Source of the DNA: Dehalococcoides mccartyi
GTDB taxonomy: Bacteria; Chloroflexota; Dehalococcoidia; UBA2979
Reading direction: 5' to 3'
Length of the DNA: 64,000 nt
Assembly: GCA_945865925.1 (NCBI GenBank)
Contig: CAMBFG010000005.1
Coordinates: 1 to 64,000 of the forward strand
Below are positions 8,353 to 16,776 of this stretch, piece after piece (the first letter of the stretch is position 1; each line of letters begins with the position of its first letter). Made by a program: the position numbers and the translations under genes. The notes beneath the pieces were generated by a model. It was not told the DNA's origin. It was given only the letters and a program-made list of their open reading frames with translations, and ran no database searches.

Positions 8353-9045
8353 CTAGGTCGCGGCGCGTGCGGGTGGAGCGGGGCGGGGGTTGGCCTCGCG
8401 CCAGGCGAACCAGACCGACTTCGGGAGGGTGCCGGCGAGGAACTGGCGGTGGGTCTCCTGGAAGGTGCGGTCGACTTCGGAGAGGAAGGCCTCGTATGTG
8501 CCGTTGTTGTGGAAGACGTGGTCGGCGGCGGGGGCGCGGTCTTCCCACTTGCGCTGGGCGTCGAGGCGCTGCTGGGCCTCGGCGTCGTTGAAGTCGTTAC
8601 GGGCCATGAGGCGCGGCTTGGCGATGTCGTTCGAGGCGGCGACGAGCCAGGTCGCGTCGCACCACTGGGAGTAGTCGGCCTCGATCAGGTTGACGGCCTC
8701 GAGGACGGCGACATCGTTGGGGCCGAGGGTGGCGCGCCAGCGCTCGATGGTGGTGCGCATCTCGTCTTCGATGTTGCCGATGGCCTTCATCCAGCGGCCC
8801 ATGTTGGTGGGGTTGCCGAAGACGAGGGTGCCGATCTTCTTGCGGTCGATGAGACCGTCGTCGCCGATGATCTCGGGGCCGAATTCGGCGACGGCGTTGT
8901 CGAAGCCGGCTTTGCCGGGGTCGAACATGCGGTGGACGATTTTGTCGGCGTCCCCGTGGGTGACGTGGAACTGTTCCACGAGGCGGGTGCAGAGCCCGCT
9001 CTTGCCGGTGGCGATGGAGCCGGTAACTCCGAGGATCATGGGCAT
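8353..9045 (-). CDS. coaE: Dephospho-CoA kinase
   Basis: CoaE phosphorylates the ribose 3'-OH of dephospho-CoA, the last step of coenzyme A synthesis. The P-loop is GSIATGKS at residues 9-16, and the DADKIVH segment carries the conserved aspartate. The lid and core regions follow with DVAVLEAVNLIEA and a MARNDFNDAEAQQRL helix. The 230-residue length includes about 30 extra C-terminal residues ending in a proline/alanine-rich tail. The ATG at 9045 is preceded by a GAGAGGGA ribosome site. It is expressed alone, with a strong hairpin after the stop. Confidence 0.9.
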   Translation of the reverse strand: MPMILGVTGSIATGKSGLCTRLVEQFHVTHGDADKIVHRMFDPGKAGFDNAVAEFGPEIIGDDGLIDRKKIGTLVFGNPTNMGRWMKAIGNIEDEMRTTIERWRATLGPNDVAVLEAVNLIEADYSQWCDATWLVAASNDIAKPRLMARNDFNDAEAQQRLDAQRKWEDRAPAADHVFHNNGTYEAFLSEVDRTFQETHRQFLAGTLPKSVWFAWREANPRPAPPARAAT

Positions 9046-9236
9046 GGTGTGTCCCTCTCGTTCCTGAGCGGAGTAGAGGCTAGCCGAATGTGCCTCGGAG
9101 CGGCAGGGGTGCCCTCGGTGCCCCGTGGGGGCCGATTTCGAGCCTTCTGCGATGGTCGCAGGAGCCTCGGTGAGGCGTGTTCAACGCGCGGCGGTCTACA
9201 CCTGTTGGGGGCTGGATCCACGAGAGGAGACCACCG

Positions 9237-9545
9237 ATGCCGAAGGCGTGGACTGCGAAGGACGAGCGTCAGTACGAGCACGTGAAGAGCAGCGAGCGGG
9301 AGCGCGGACGCTCGACGGACAAGGCGAAGGAGATCGCGGCGCGGACGGTGAACAAGCAGCGGCGGGAGGAGGGCCGGACGCCGAACGCCCGGACGCAGGG
9401 GACGGGGAACCCTCGGACGTCGCTCGAGTCGCGCAGCCTCGATGAGTTGCGGAACCGCGGCGCGCAGTTGTCGATCGCCGGGCACGAGCAGATGCCGCGC
9501 GAGGCGTTGGTGTCCGCGATCCGCCGCCGGAATGGGAGTGGCTAG
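9237..9545 (+). CDS. Small basic protein with DERQYEHVK N-terminus and SAP/Rho-N-like C-terminus
   Basis: A 102-residue, strongly charged protein. The first two thirds (KDERQYEHVK, RTVNKQRREEGRTPN, TQGTGNP) match a widespread small family often labelled plasmid stabilisation protein in databases, without proven function. The last 30 residues (SLDELRNRGAQLSIAG) resemble a Rho-N/SAP-like helix-extended-loop-helix that can bind nucleic acid. ATG 9237 is preceded by GAGAGGAGA; longer upstream frames lack a ribosome site. It is divergent from coaE. A DNA- or RNA-associated role is inferred from charge and the C-terminal motif only. Confidence 0.7.
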   Translation: MPKAWTAKDERQYEHVKSSERERGRSTDKAKEIAARTVNKQRREEGRTPNARTQGTGNPRTSLESRSLDELRNRGAQLSIAGHEQMPREALVSAIRRRNGSG

Positions 9546-9567
9546 GGGCCGATGCCAGGGACGTTTG

Positions 9568-9936
9568 TTAGATCGCGCGTACCCGAGCGGGGAGATGCCG
9601 GTCGATCTCAAGCAGCCCGACGCGCTCGAGGAGGACCGCCACGTAGTTCGCACAGGATCGGTTGACCGCAGGCTTCAGGAGTGCCTCGAAAGACCCGAGC
9701 GCGCTGTGAACGCTGTGGCTGGCTCCAATCGGAACCCAACCACGTCCAGCAATGTCTTCTAGTGCAGCATCCAGCAGACTCCAAGAGAGCGGGGTAGGCG
9801 TCCGTTGGTTGCCGAAGAGAAGCACTACCGCGTCGTTCGTGATTTCTGCGATCTCGAAAGTCCCGCGTCCGGTCGGTGTTTTGAGTTGGTCACCTGAGTG
9901 GATCGTTCCTCGTATCGCGCCTGCTGACCGACTCAC
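9568..9936 (-). CDS. Hypothetical protein, 122 aa
   Basis: I do not recognise this protein. It begins GTG with AGGAG at good distance. It contains a plausible folded region with a beta-rich start (DQLKTPTGRGTFEI, VVLLFG), a Ser/Trp-rich helix (PLSWSLLDAALEDI) and a C-terminal helix with one cysteine. Codon third positions look less GC-rich than those of its neighbours, which may indicate recent acquisition. It lies 17 bases after the start-side of the serine hydrolase's 3' end and points the same way. Confidence 0.5.
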   Translation of the reverse strand: MSRSAGAIRGTIHSGDQLKTPTGRGTFEIAEITNDAVVLLFGNQRTPTPLSWSLLDAALEDIAGRGWVPIGASHSVHSALGSFEALLKPAVNRSCANYVAVLLERVGLLEIDRHLPARVRAI

Positions 9937-9953
9937 TGCTGTCTCCTGTCTGC

Positions 9954-11141
9954 TCAGACGCCCTCGTAGAGCGCGTCGATGAGGGCGATGTTGCGAGGGT
10001 CGCGCCAGGAGCGACCGGACTGGTTGCAGGTGAACGCGAAGGCGAGACGTGCGACCGGATCGGCGAATCCTACGAGCGCGCCGTTTCCGTAGTGTCCGAA
10101 TGACCCCGGGTTCGGGCCCAGCGGGCGGATGCCGGGGATGGTGAGTTGGAAGCCGAGGCCGAAGCGGGTGGGGCGGCCGAGGATCTCGTCTTCGCCGTCG
10201 GCGTAGGTGCGGGCGGCGGCCTCGATGGTCGCGGGGGCGAGGAGGCGGTAGCCGTTGGTGGCGGTGCCGCCTCGGGCGAGCGCGCCGAAGATGCGGGCGA
10301 TGCTGCGAGCGTTGCTGTGGCCGTTGGTGCTGGGGAACTCGGCGGCGCGCCAGACCCTCGAGAGGACGCCGTTGCCCGCCGAGGACGGGTTGCCGTAGGC
10401 GAGGCGGCGCATGCGGTCGCGGTCCGAGGCCTGCGCGGGGTCGTTGGCCATCCAGGGGCGCCGCTCGTTGCGGTCCTCGTTGGGCTGGTACTCATACGCC
10501 AGCCAGTCGGCGGTGCGAGCGTCATCCTCGGGCGTGGTGCCGATGAGGAACTCGGCGTCGAGGGGGCCTGCGACGTCCTCGGTGATCACGTCGCGGAGGC
10601 GGCGGCCGGTGACGCGTCGGACGACCTCGCCGACGAGGAAGCCCATCGTGTTGACGTGGTAGCCGTGCTTCGTGCCCGGCTCCCACCACGGCGCCTGCTC
10701 CTCGAAGGCATGGACCATCGTCTCCCACGAGGTGAGGTGGATGCCGGGCTCCATCGGCTTTGCGAGGGCGGGGAGGCCGGACTGGTGGGTGAGCAGCATC
10801 CGTACCGGGATGCTCGCCTTGCCCGCCTGTGCGAACTCCGGCCAGTACCGCGCCACCGGAGCGTCGAGGTCCACGAGGCCCGCCTCGACCTGCCGCAGGA
10901 GGGCGATGGCGCTCATGGCTTTGCCGACCGACCAGCAGGGGACGATGGTGTCGCGCGCCCACGGCTTCGTGCGGGCGGCGTCGCGGTGGCCCGCCCAGAG
11001 GTCGACCACCGGGACGCCATCGAGGACGACGGAGACGGCAGCGCCGACGTCGCCACGCTCCGCGAAGTTGCGCGCGAACTCCTCGCGCAGCCGGGTGAAT
11101 CGGGGGTCGCAGTCGCCGTGGATGGGCGGGATGTCGGCCAT
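9954..11141 (-). CDS. Beta-lactamase-fold serine hydrolase (class C/EstB-like)
   Basis: A 395-residue member of the serine beta-lactamase-like (Pfam Beta-lactamase) family that includes esterases, D-aminopeptidases and true lactamases. The catalytic SxxK tetrad is S71-V-G-K74. A Tyr at residue 161 in HGYHVN takes the YxN-like position, and THQSGLP follows the usual family motif. No signal peptide is visible, which favours a cytoplasmic esterase rather than an antibiotic lactamase. ATG 11141 is the start, because the upstream extension of the open frame lacks family similarity. It is divergent from the DUF2164 gene. Confidence 0.85.
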   Translation of the reverse strand: MADIPPIHGDCDPRFTRLREEFARNFAERGDVGAAVSVVLDGVPVVDLWAGHRDAARTKPWARDTIVPCWSVGKAMSAIALLRQVEAGLVDLDAPVARYWPEFAQAGKASIPVRMLLTHQSGLPALAKPMEPGIHLTSWETMVHAFEEQAPWWEPGTKHGYHVNTMGFLVGEVVRRVTGRRLRDVITEDVAGPLDAEFLIGTTPEDDARTADWLAYEYQPNEDRNERRPWMANDPAQASDRDRMRRLAYGNPSSAGNGVLSRVWRAAEFPSTNGHSNARSIARIFGALARGGTATNGYRLLAPATIEAAARTYADGEDEILGRPTRFGLGFQLTIPGIRPLGPNPGSFGHYGNGALVGFADPVARLAFAFTCNQSGRSWRDPRNIALIDALYEGV

Positions 11142-11200
11142 GCCGGGGATTGTAGCGGCGGACTGAACTGCTACTTTCGAGGGGTAACGAGGAGTCTCGG

Positions 11201-11455
11201 ATGGCGCTTGAACCGCATCAACTCGAGAAGGATGAGCGCGATCAGGCGGTGACGCGGCTCGCCGCGTACCTCCGACGCGAACGCGACGAGGAGTGGGGCG
11301 ACCTCGCTGTGCGCCTGCTCTTCGACACGTTCGAGGAGCAGATCGCGCCGCTCCACTACAACCGCGGGATCGCGCAGGCGCAGCGGGCGACTCGGGAGTT
11401 GGCGGACGTGTTCGATGTGAATCTGGAGTCGCTGAAGCGGCTGCCCCGAGCCTGA
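11201..11455 (+). CDS. DUF2164 family protein
   Basis: A small 84-residue protein that matches the DUF2164 pattern: an N-terminal LEKDERDQAVTRLAAYL helix, an RDEEWGDLAVRLLFDTF core, and the signature PLHYNRGIAQAQRA. The family function is unknown. ATG 11201 has AGGAG upstream. It sits between two leftward genes and ends three bases before the polysaccharide deacetylase stop, so the pair converges. Confidence 0.85.
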   Translation: MALEPHQLEKDERDQAVTRLAAYLRRERDEEWGDLAVRLLFDTFEEQIAPLHYNRGIAQAQRATRELADVFDVNLESLKRLPRA

Positions 11456-11458
11456 CTG

Positions 11459-12166
11459 CTAGCAGCGCTTGATGTATCCGGTGGTGCCGAGCAAGGTGTC
11501 GAGCCGGACGGGCGTCAGCCCTCGGGCCTTCAGCCCCTCGAGGATGGCGGGGAGCGCGGCGACTGTCGCAGAGCGGTCCGCTCCAGCCAGGCCGTCCTCG
11601 CCATCGTGCAGCAGGATGATGGAGCCCGGTCGGGCCTTCGCGAGGACATGCTCTGCCAGACGCTGCGGGTCCTGCTTGTCCCAGTCGCCAACCTCGACGT
11701 CCCAGAGGACAGTGCGCATTCGGGCGTGGCGCACCGCGCGGTTCACGAAGGGCGTTTGGATGCCCCACGGCGGCCGAAAGTAGCGAGGGCATTCGCCGTA
11801 GGCCTCGTAGAAGGTCGCCTGCGCGCGTTCGATCTGCGTGTACCGCACATCGGTCTGTTTTGCGCGGGGGTGGTTGAAGGAGTGGTTCCCCAGCAGGTGG
11901 CCGCGGTCGCGCAGGCGCTGGGCGAGTTCGGGCTGTTCAGTGACCGTGTGAGCGACGACGAAGAACGTGCCGCGCGCCCCATAGCGCTCCAGGATGTCGG
12001 CCGCGGCCTGGGTCGTCGCACCGTTCAGGCCGTCATCGAAGGTAATGGCCACCGTCGGCACGTTCCGGTCGGCGTGGGTGATGCTGGGGTCCGACCACCG
12101 GATGCTGCCAAGCGCGAAGGCGAGGAACGGCAGGGTGGCGAGCATGAAAATGTTCTGCCCGTTCAT
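11459..12166 (-). CDS. Polysaccharide deacetylase (NodB domain), membrane-anchored
   Basis: A 235-residue carbohydrate esterase family 4-type deacetylase. Residues 7-20 form a hydrophobic signal anchor, so the enzyme acts outside the membrane. The catalytic motifs are TFDDG (D44/D45), HSFNH (metal ligands H95 and H99) and RPPWG (131-135). Later motifs are DVEVGDWD and ILLHDG. It probably removes acetyl groups from peptidoglycan or an exopolysaccharide. Its ATG overlaps the TGA of the upstream glycosyltransferase gene (ATGA), so it is the last member of a three-gene operon with that gene and an MFS transporter. Confidence 0.9.
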   Translation of the reverse strand: MNGQNIFMLATLPFLAFALGSIRWSDPSITHADRNVPTVAITFDDGLNGATTQAAADILERYGARGTFFVVAHTVTEQPELAQRLRDRGHLLGNHSFNHPRAKQTDVRYTQIERAQATFYEAYGECPRYFRPPWGIQTPFVNRAVRHARMRTVLWDVEVGDWDKQDPQRLAEHVLAKARPGSIILLHDGEDGLAGADRSATVAALPAILEGLKARGLTPVRLDTLLGTTGYIKRC

Positions 12167-14187
12167 TTCGAGGCTCCCACACACATATCTACAGGCACCG
12201 GGCGGATCGCGTAGTGCAACGTGCCCGCCGTGCCTCGGAAGGCGAGGGTAGCGTTGCCCTCTGCAACGAGGGCGTCGAGGGCTGATACCTCGTTGGTGGT
12301 GCCGCGACGGAGCCACTCGGCCTGCACGAGGACGTCGGTGGCACCCTTGCGCGCGAGGAAGCAGCGGTACTCGTCGGTACCACCGAACGAGCGACGCTCG
12401 ACGCTCTCGTCGAAGAAGTCCTGGGCGAGGACGGCTCCGGCCTGCATCAGTTGCACCATGCCGTCTTCCTGGTTGGACATCGTGAGCGCGCGGTACCTCG
12501 CATCCGGCTGAACGGGGCCGGCGGCGACGAAGTCCGGGAACCTCGGACGTGAGGTCCAGCGAGCGTTCTGGGGATTCGAGCCGTTGAAGTTGCGTGCGAG
12601 TAGCGCGACGCCGATCAGCAGGATCGGTACGTGCCATCGCCGGACGAACGGGATGGCACGCGTCAGGGCCCACGGCCACCACAGCATGCTTGTGCGCTGC
12701 AGCGTGATCTGTGCGGGTGTGACGAACCCCCACAGCCCGACTTGCTCGATGGACGGCAGTTGGAGGAACACCCAGATCGCTGGGGACGCGAGGAGCGCCG
12801 CACCCACCAGCCACACCATGCGCCGCAGCGGCAGGCGTCGAGTGCCCTCGAATTGTGCGAGGAGCGTGAGCGCAAGGCCCAAGCCGCCCATCAGTGGATG
12901 CGCCACCAGTGCGGCGACCGCGAGCGCGGCACCGAGGCGTGGGCGACCTCGGTTGAACTCGGCGGCCGCGAGGGCGGCGAGGGCCAGCGCCCAGATCGTC
13001 GGCAGTTGGAACTGCAGGATGGCGTTCCACAGTTGCCAGTTCAGCAGGATGACCGCCACGACGATCGGCGACGCCGTCTTCGGCAGCCACCTCGACACTC
13101 CCACGAACAGCACGATCGCGCCCACGACCATCGAGGCGGTCACGGCCCAGTCGCCGAGGATCGGGCGCAGCAGGGCGGCGGGTAGCCACGGGATGAGGCC
13201 GTAGGGGAACGTGAAGGCGCGTCCGCCATCGAGGTTGGGCATGCGGAGCGGGATGCCGTGCCCTGCGCGGAGCGACTGCTCGATGAACCACACGTGCCCG
13301 TACGACTGCGCGCTGTCGTTGCCCAGGTAGACCGTGTGAAACAGCACGATTCCGAGGTAGCCCGCGAACGCGAGGAGCACGAGAGCGGCGAGTCCCGCGC
13401 CGAGCCTCGACCGCTGCGGGCGCGGGACGTCGCGCCAGCAGATGACGCGGTACCAGGCGAGTGCCATGAGCAGGACGTGGCTGGCGGCGTCCTTCAAGCG
13501 GGTGTTCGTCCGCAGGACCGGGACCTGGACGACGAAGTCGTTGTCGACGTGGTAGCCAAGGCGCTGTGAGACCACCGCGAACTCGACGCACTCGCTGTAC
13601 CGACGACCTCGGTAGTACTCCTGCGCATGGACGAGCGCGCCGAGGCGGATGATGCGGTAGCCGCTTTCGATATCGTGCATGCGCGCGCCGGCGAAGAGGC
13701 TACCGAGCGCGGTCATCACGATGTTGCCGAGGCGCTTGTACCAACCGTGGTAGGAGAAGTCACGCCGCGCGATCATCGCGTCCGCGCCGGTTTCGTCCAT
13801 GCGTGCGATCAGGGCGTCGAGGTAGGCGAGGTCGTGCTGTCCATCGGCGTCGAGGTTGATGACGAGCGTGGCCGCGTCGAGCGCGCCCCGGTCGAGGTCG
13901 CTGCCCAGGGCATCCCATGCCGCGCGCAGCGCAGCAGACTTACCGCGATTCTCCGGGAGATGGATGACGCGCGCGGAGGTGCGGTCGGCGACCCACGCGT
14001 CGAGGACCTCCGCCGAGCCGTCGGTCGAGCCGTCGTCGACGACCAGGATCGAGGCGAACCCGGCCGCCTCGATCTGTTCGAGGACGCCTCGGACGGTGGC
14101 GCGTTCGTTGTAGACGGGCACGACGACCACCCGAGTGGCAGACGGTGCCGACGGCTGAGGCGTCAGCGGGCTGGGCGCGGTACTCAT
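12163..14187 (-). CDS. Glycosyltransferase family 2 fused to a multi-span membrane domain
   Basis: A 674-residue fusion. Residues 18-235 are a GT-A family 2 domain of the dolichol/polyprenol-phosphate sugar synthase type, with VPVYNE, VVDDGSTDGS (D51/D52) and the NLDADGQ metal motif (D113/D115). Residues from about 265 to 565 hold many transmembrane helices similar in layout to membrane glycosyltransferases or flippase partners. A soluble C-terminal domain of about 110 residues follows. A polyprenyl-phosphate sugar could therefore be made and used by one polypeptide. It overlaps both neighbours by ATGA junctions. The donor and acceptor sugars are unknown. Confidence 0.85.
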   Translation of the reverse strand: MSTAPSPLTPQPSAPSATRVVVVPVYNERATVRGVLEQIEAAGFASILVVDDGSTDGSAEVLDAWVADRTSARVIHLPENRGKSAALRAAWDALGSDLDRGALDAATLVINLDADGQHDLAYLDALIARMDETGADAMIARRDFSYHGWYKRLGNIVMTALGSLFAGARMHDIESGYRIIRLGALVHAQEYYRGRRYSECVEFAVVSQRLGYHVDNDFVVQVPVLRTNTRLKDAASHVLLMALAWYRVICWRDVPRPQRSRLGAGLAALVLLAFAGYLGIVLFHTVYLGNDSAQSYGHVWFIEQSLRAGHGIPLRMPNLDGGRAFTFPYGLIPWLPAALLRPILGDWAVTASMVVGAIVLFVGVSRWLPKTASPIVVAVILLNWQLWNAILQFQLPTIWALALAALAAAEFNRGRPRLGAALAVAALVAHPLMGGLGLALTLLAQFEGTRRLPLRRMVWLVGAALLASPAIWVFLQLPSIEQVGLWGFVTPAQITLQRTSMLWWPWALTRAIPFVRRWHVPILLIGVALLARNFNGSNPQNARWTSRPRFPDFVAAGPVQPDARYRALTMSNQEDGMVQLMQAGAVLAQDFFDESVERRSFGGTDEYRCFLARKGATDVLVQAEWLRRGTTNEVSALDALVAEGNATLAFRGTAGTLHYAIRPVPVDMCVGASK

Positions 14188-15407
14188 GATGCCGTGTGCC
14201 TCAGCAGGTGGGGACGCGCTGCCCCACGTGAGACGGCAGTCGCGCAGGCCAGGAGCGCCGCAGTGACGGCAAGCGCCACGAAGGCACTTCGTGCGCCGCT
14301 GCTGGCGATCACAGCGCCGGTGAGCGCAGAGCCGGTGAGGCTCCCAGCGGCCTCGGCGGAACCGAGCCAGCCGAGTGCTCCGGCGGGGCCGCTGCGCCCT
14401 CGTGAGAAGTCGATGACGACGGCGGTGACGACCGGGATCGCGGCGACGAGTGCCGGGACGGCCGCGGCCATCGCCACAGCGAACGCGAGCGCAGAATGCG
14501 TGAACGCTGCAAGCGCGAAGCCGACCGCGACGACGGCGTAGAGCGCAACGATCTCGGTCAGGCGACGCCCGGGCTGCGACCAGCGTGCGACCACCGCGAG
14601 CGCGCCGAGGGTCAGGGCGCCCGCAGGTGCGAGCAGCCAGGGCACGCGGAGCACCTCGACGTTGAGGTCGCGCAGGACGAACGGCCAGAAGGTGACCAGC
14701 AGCCCGCCGGACAGCACGAATTGCCCCGCCGCGACGAGCCCGAGCGTGGCCGACTCGAAGCGCCGGGCCGCGCCTCCCGATGTCGGAGCATCGAGGACGG
14801 CATGGGGCCTCGCTTCGTCCGAGGTACGGCGGACGAGGTTGAGCAGGACAGCGGCGGCAGCGACGAGTACCAGCGCCAGCACGAATGCCGCGCGTGGTTC
14901 GATGCCGGCGAGGAGCGTGCCCGCCCCGAACCCGGAGGCGACCGCGCCCCCCGATGCGAGGCTGATCCAGGTGGCGGCGCGACCTCGTTCATCTTCCGTC
15001 GTGGCGTTGCCGACGCAGTGACGGAGGAGCACCCAGGCAATAGAGATGCCCGCGCTGAGGAGGGCGAGTCCGGCGAGGTAGCCGACGACGTTCCTCGTGA
15101 CCAGCATCGTGACTAGGCCTGTCGCGGCCAGCGCGGGCACAGCGGGCAGCACCGTCGAGAGGCGTCGTCGATCCGCGATCCAGCCTGCGAGGGGTGACGC
15201 AGCGACCTTGACCCCGGCCTGAAGCGTCAGCGCGACCGCCGGGAGGACGGCTGCGGCACCCAGTGTCCTGAGGAGGTAGGTGTTGCCTGCCGACAGCACG
15301 ACCAGCCCGGTGATGCCATCGAGTGCCGCGCTCGCGCCGATTGCCGGCAGCAGTCGTGCGGGTGGGAACGGGATCGCGCGCCGAGGCGCGGGGACGCGAG
15401 CGGCCAT
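14184..15407 (-). CDS. MFS-like transporter
   Basis: A 407-residue, 12-helix transporter of the major facilitator type. Two six-helix halves are separated by a hydrophilic loop around residue 190. The GWIADRRRLSTVL loop after helix 2 is the MFS motif A region. ATG 15407 is chosen because AGGAGC lies upstream; the longer open frame begins with low-complexity Arg-rich sequence. It is first in an operon with the glycosyltransferase and deacetylase, so export of a sugar or lipid-linked product is possible. No substrate motif was recognised. Confidence 0.8.
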   Translation of the reverse strand: MAARVPAPRRAIPFPPARLLPAIGASAALDGITGLVVLSAGNTYLLRTLGAAAVLPAVALTLQAGVKVAASPLAGWIADRRRLSTVLPAVPALAATGLVTMLVTRNVVGYLAGLALLSAGISIAWVLLRHCVGNATTEDERGRAATWISLASGGAVASGFGAGTLLAGIEPRAAFVLALVLVAAAAVLLNLVRRTSDEARPHAVLDAPTSGGAARRFESATLGLVAAGQFVLSGGLLVTFWPFVLRDLNVEVLRVPWLLAPAGALTLGALAVVARWSQPGRRLTEIVALYAVVAVGFALAAFTHSALAFAVAMAAAVPALVAAIPVVTAVVIDFSRGRSGPAGALGWLGSAEAAGSLTGSALTGAVIASSGARSAFVALAVTAALLACATAVSRGAARPHLLRHTAS

Positions 15408-15610
15408 CGGGTGCTCCTGTTGCGCAAGCCGGCGACACCGTGCGGTGCGGCGACTCCACCTGTCTGTTGCGGCCCGATCTGCCCGTGCGTCTCGGTCCCT
15501 CGATTGACATCGGCCGACGACGTCATGTTCGGGTGAGAGGGTCGTATAAACCAATCTGGCACGTGGAGTGTGTGGGCTTACGAGGTGTACGCCCGCGATG
15601 GCAGAAGAAC

Positions 15611-15628
15611 GGGGCGCGTGAGCGCCCC
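15611..15628 (-). terminator. Hairpin terminator after the ferredoxin gene
   Basis: A GGGGCGC/GCGCCCC stem of 7 bp with a GTGA loop lies 29 bases past the ferredoxin stop. On the minus strand it is followed by a short pyrimidine stretch (GTTCTTCT). It is a likely intrinsic terminator for the malyl-CoA lyase operon. Confidence 0.65.
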
Positions 15629-15657
15629 TTCCTGGAAATCGAGATTGGACCGAATCG

Positions 15658-15870
15658 CTACCGGTATAACTTCACCACAGAAATCTTGCCCGGCGCGGCG
15701 ATGGTGCAGAGGTCGCACAGGGTGCATTCATCGAGGTTGGCTTCGACGGTTTCGAGGCGGGCGTCGACAACTTTGAAGATGTCGACGGGGCAGACCTCGG
15801 CGACTCGCTTGGCGAGGGCAGGGTCTTGCTGGAGGGCGGGGTCGATGTCGACGCGGATGAACATGGCCAT
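15658..15870 (-). CDS. FixX-like [4Fe-4S] ferredoxin-like protein
   Basis: A 70-residue protein with four cysteines: C27 in EVCPVDIF, and C49, C52 and C55 in CTLCDLC. The order, with a single CP-type cysteine ahead of a CX2CX2C triplet, is that of FixX-type ferredoxins, and suits one [4Fe-4S] cluster. FixX proteins normally serve ETF:quinone oxidoreductase, but no fixC/etf gene is here. It lies two bases after the CoA-ligase alpha gene, as the last gene of an operon with both ligase subunits and malyl-CoA lyase. Its redox partner is unknown. A second ATG two codons in is an alternative start. Confidence 0.8.
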   Translation of the reverse strand: MAMFIRVDIDPALQQDPALAKRVAEVCPVDIFKVVDARLETVEANLDECTLCDLCTIAAPGKISVVKLYR

Positions 15871-15872
15871 GG

Positions 15873-16772
15873 TTACTTACCGAGCCGTTCGCTGAGCAGA
15901 CGCGGGATGTCGCCGATTTTCTCGGCGACGATGATGCCGGCGGCGGTGAGGTTGGCGATCTTCGAGGCCGTCGTGTCAGCGCGTCCCTCGACGATGGTGC
16001 CGGCGTGGCCGAAGCGCATGCCGGGCATCTCGTCCATGAAGCGGCCCGCCATGAAGGCGACGATCGGTTTCTTCGAACCGCTGCGTGCCATGTAGTCGGC
16101 GAGTTCGTACTCGGCGCGGCCACCGGGCTCGGAGTAGATGGCGATGCCCTCGGTCTCCGGGTCCGCGTCGAACAGCGGCATGAGTTCCGCGTAGGTGCTG
16201 CCGATGATCGCGTCCCCGCCGATGCTCACCGCGGTCGAGACGCCGAGGCCGGCCTCGGAGAGTGAGTTGGCGATCTCGACGGTCATGCCGCCGGAGCGGG
16301 ACATGACGCCGATGCGGCCCGGCTTGAAGGCGCGTCGGGTGGACTCGGCTGCGCCGCCGATGCCGCCGACGCGGGTCTTGCCGGGGGAGATCACGCCGAG
16401 GCAGTTAGGGCCAATGATGCGCGTCCCCTTCTCGGCGGCATACTCGACGAACTGCGCGACCTGCTTGCGCGGGATGCGCTCCGTCACGCACACGATCAAC
16501 TTGATGCCGGCGTCGATGGCCTCGAGCACGGCGTCCGCGGCGAAGCCGGGGGGCACCGAGACGACGGCGGCGTCCACGCGGGTACGCGAGGTGAAGGCGA
16601 GGACGTTGTCCTCCACGGGCAGCCCGTGTACCTCGCGGCCCTTGCGGCCGGGGGTGACACCGCCGAGGAGTTTGGCGCCGTAGTCCAGGCACTCGCGCGC
16701 CATCGTCACGGCCTCACGGCCGGTGATGCCCTGGATGATGAAGGTGGTGTCCTTGTCGACGAGGATGCTCAT
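15873..16772 (-). CDS. ADP-forming CoA ligase alpha subunit (succinate- or malate-CoA ligase type)
   Basis: A 299-residue SucD/MtkB-like subunit with an N-terminal CoA-binding Rossmann domain. The start MSILVDKDT and the QGITGREA segment resemble malate thiokinase beta chains. GVTPGRKG and IIGPNCLGVISPGK follow. The phosphorylated histidine is H256 in GHAGT. The usual GIMPGHI stretch after the PGK motif is replaced by RVGGIGGAAES, so this is a divergent subgroup. Adjacent malyl-CoA lyase favours malate as substrate (malate + ATP + CoA to malyl-CoA); succinate cannot be excluded. It is four bases after the beta subunit gene. Confidence 0.85.
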   Translation of the reverse strand: MSILVDKDTTFIIQGITGREAVTMARECLDYGAKLLGGVTPGRKGREVHGLPVEDNVLAFTSRTRVDAAVVSVPPGFAADAVLEAIDAGIKLIVCVTERIPRKQVAQFVEYAAEKGTRIIGPNCLGVISPGKTRVGGIGGAAESTRRAFKPGRIGVMSRSGGMTVEIANSLSEAGLGVSTAVSIGGDAIIGSTYAELMPLFDADPETEGIAIYSEPGGRAEYELADYMARSGSKKPIVAFMAGRFMDEMPGMRFGHAGTIVEGRADTTASKIANLTAAGIIVAEKIGDIPRLLSERLGK

Positions 16773-16776
16773 GGGG

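Noticed and set aside
13331-13345. A second parS half-site (GTGTGAAACAGCAC).
   Set aside because: Only one arm matches and it lies inside the glycosyltransferase gene; chance is likely.
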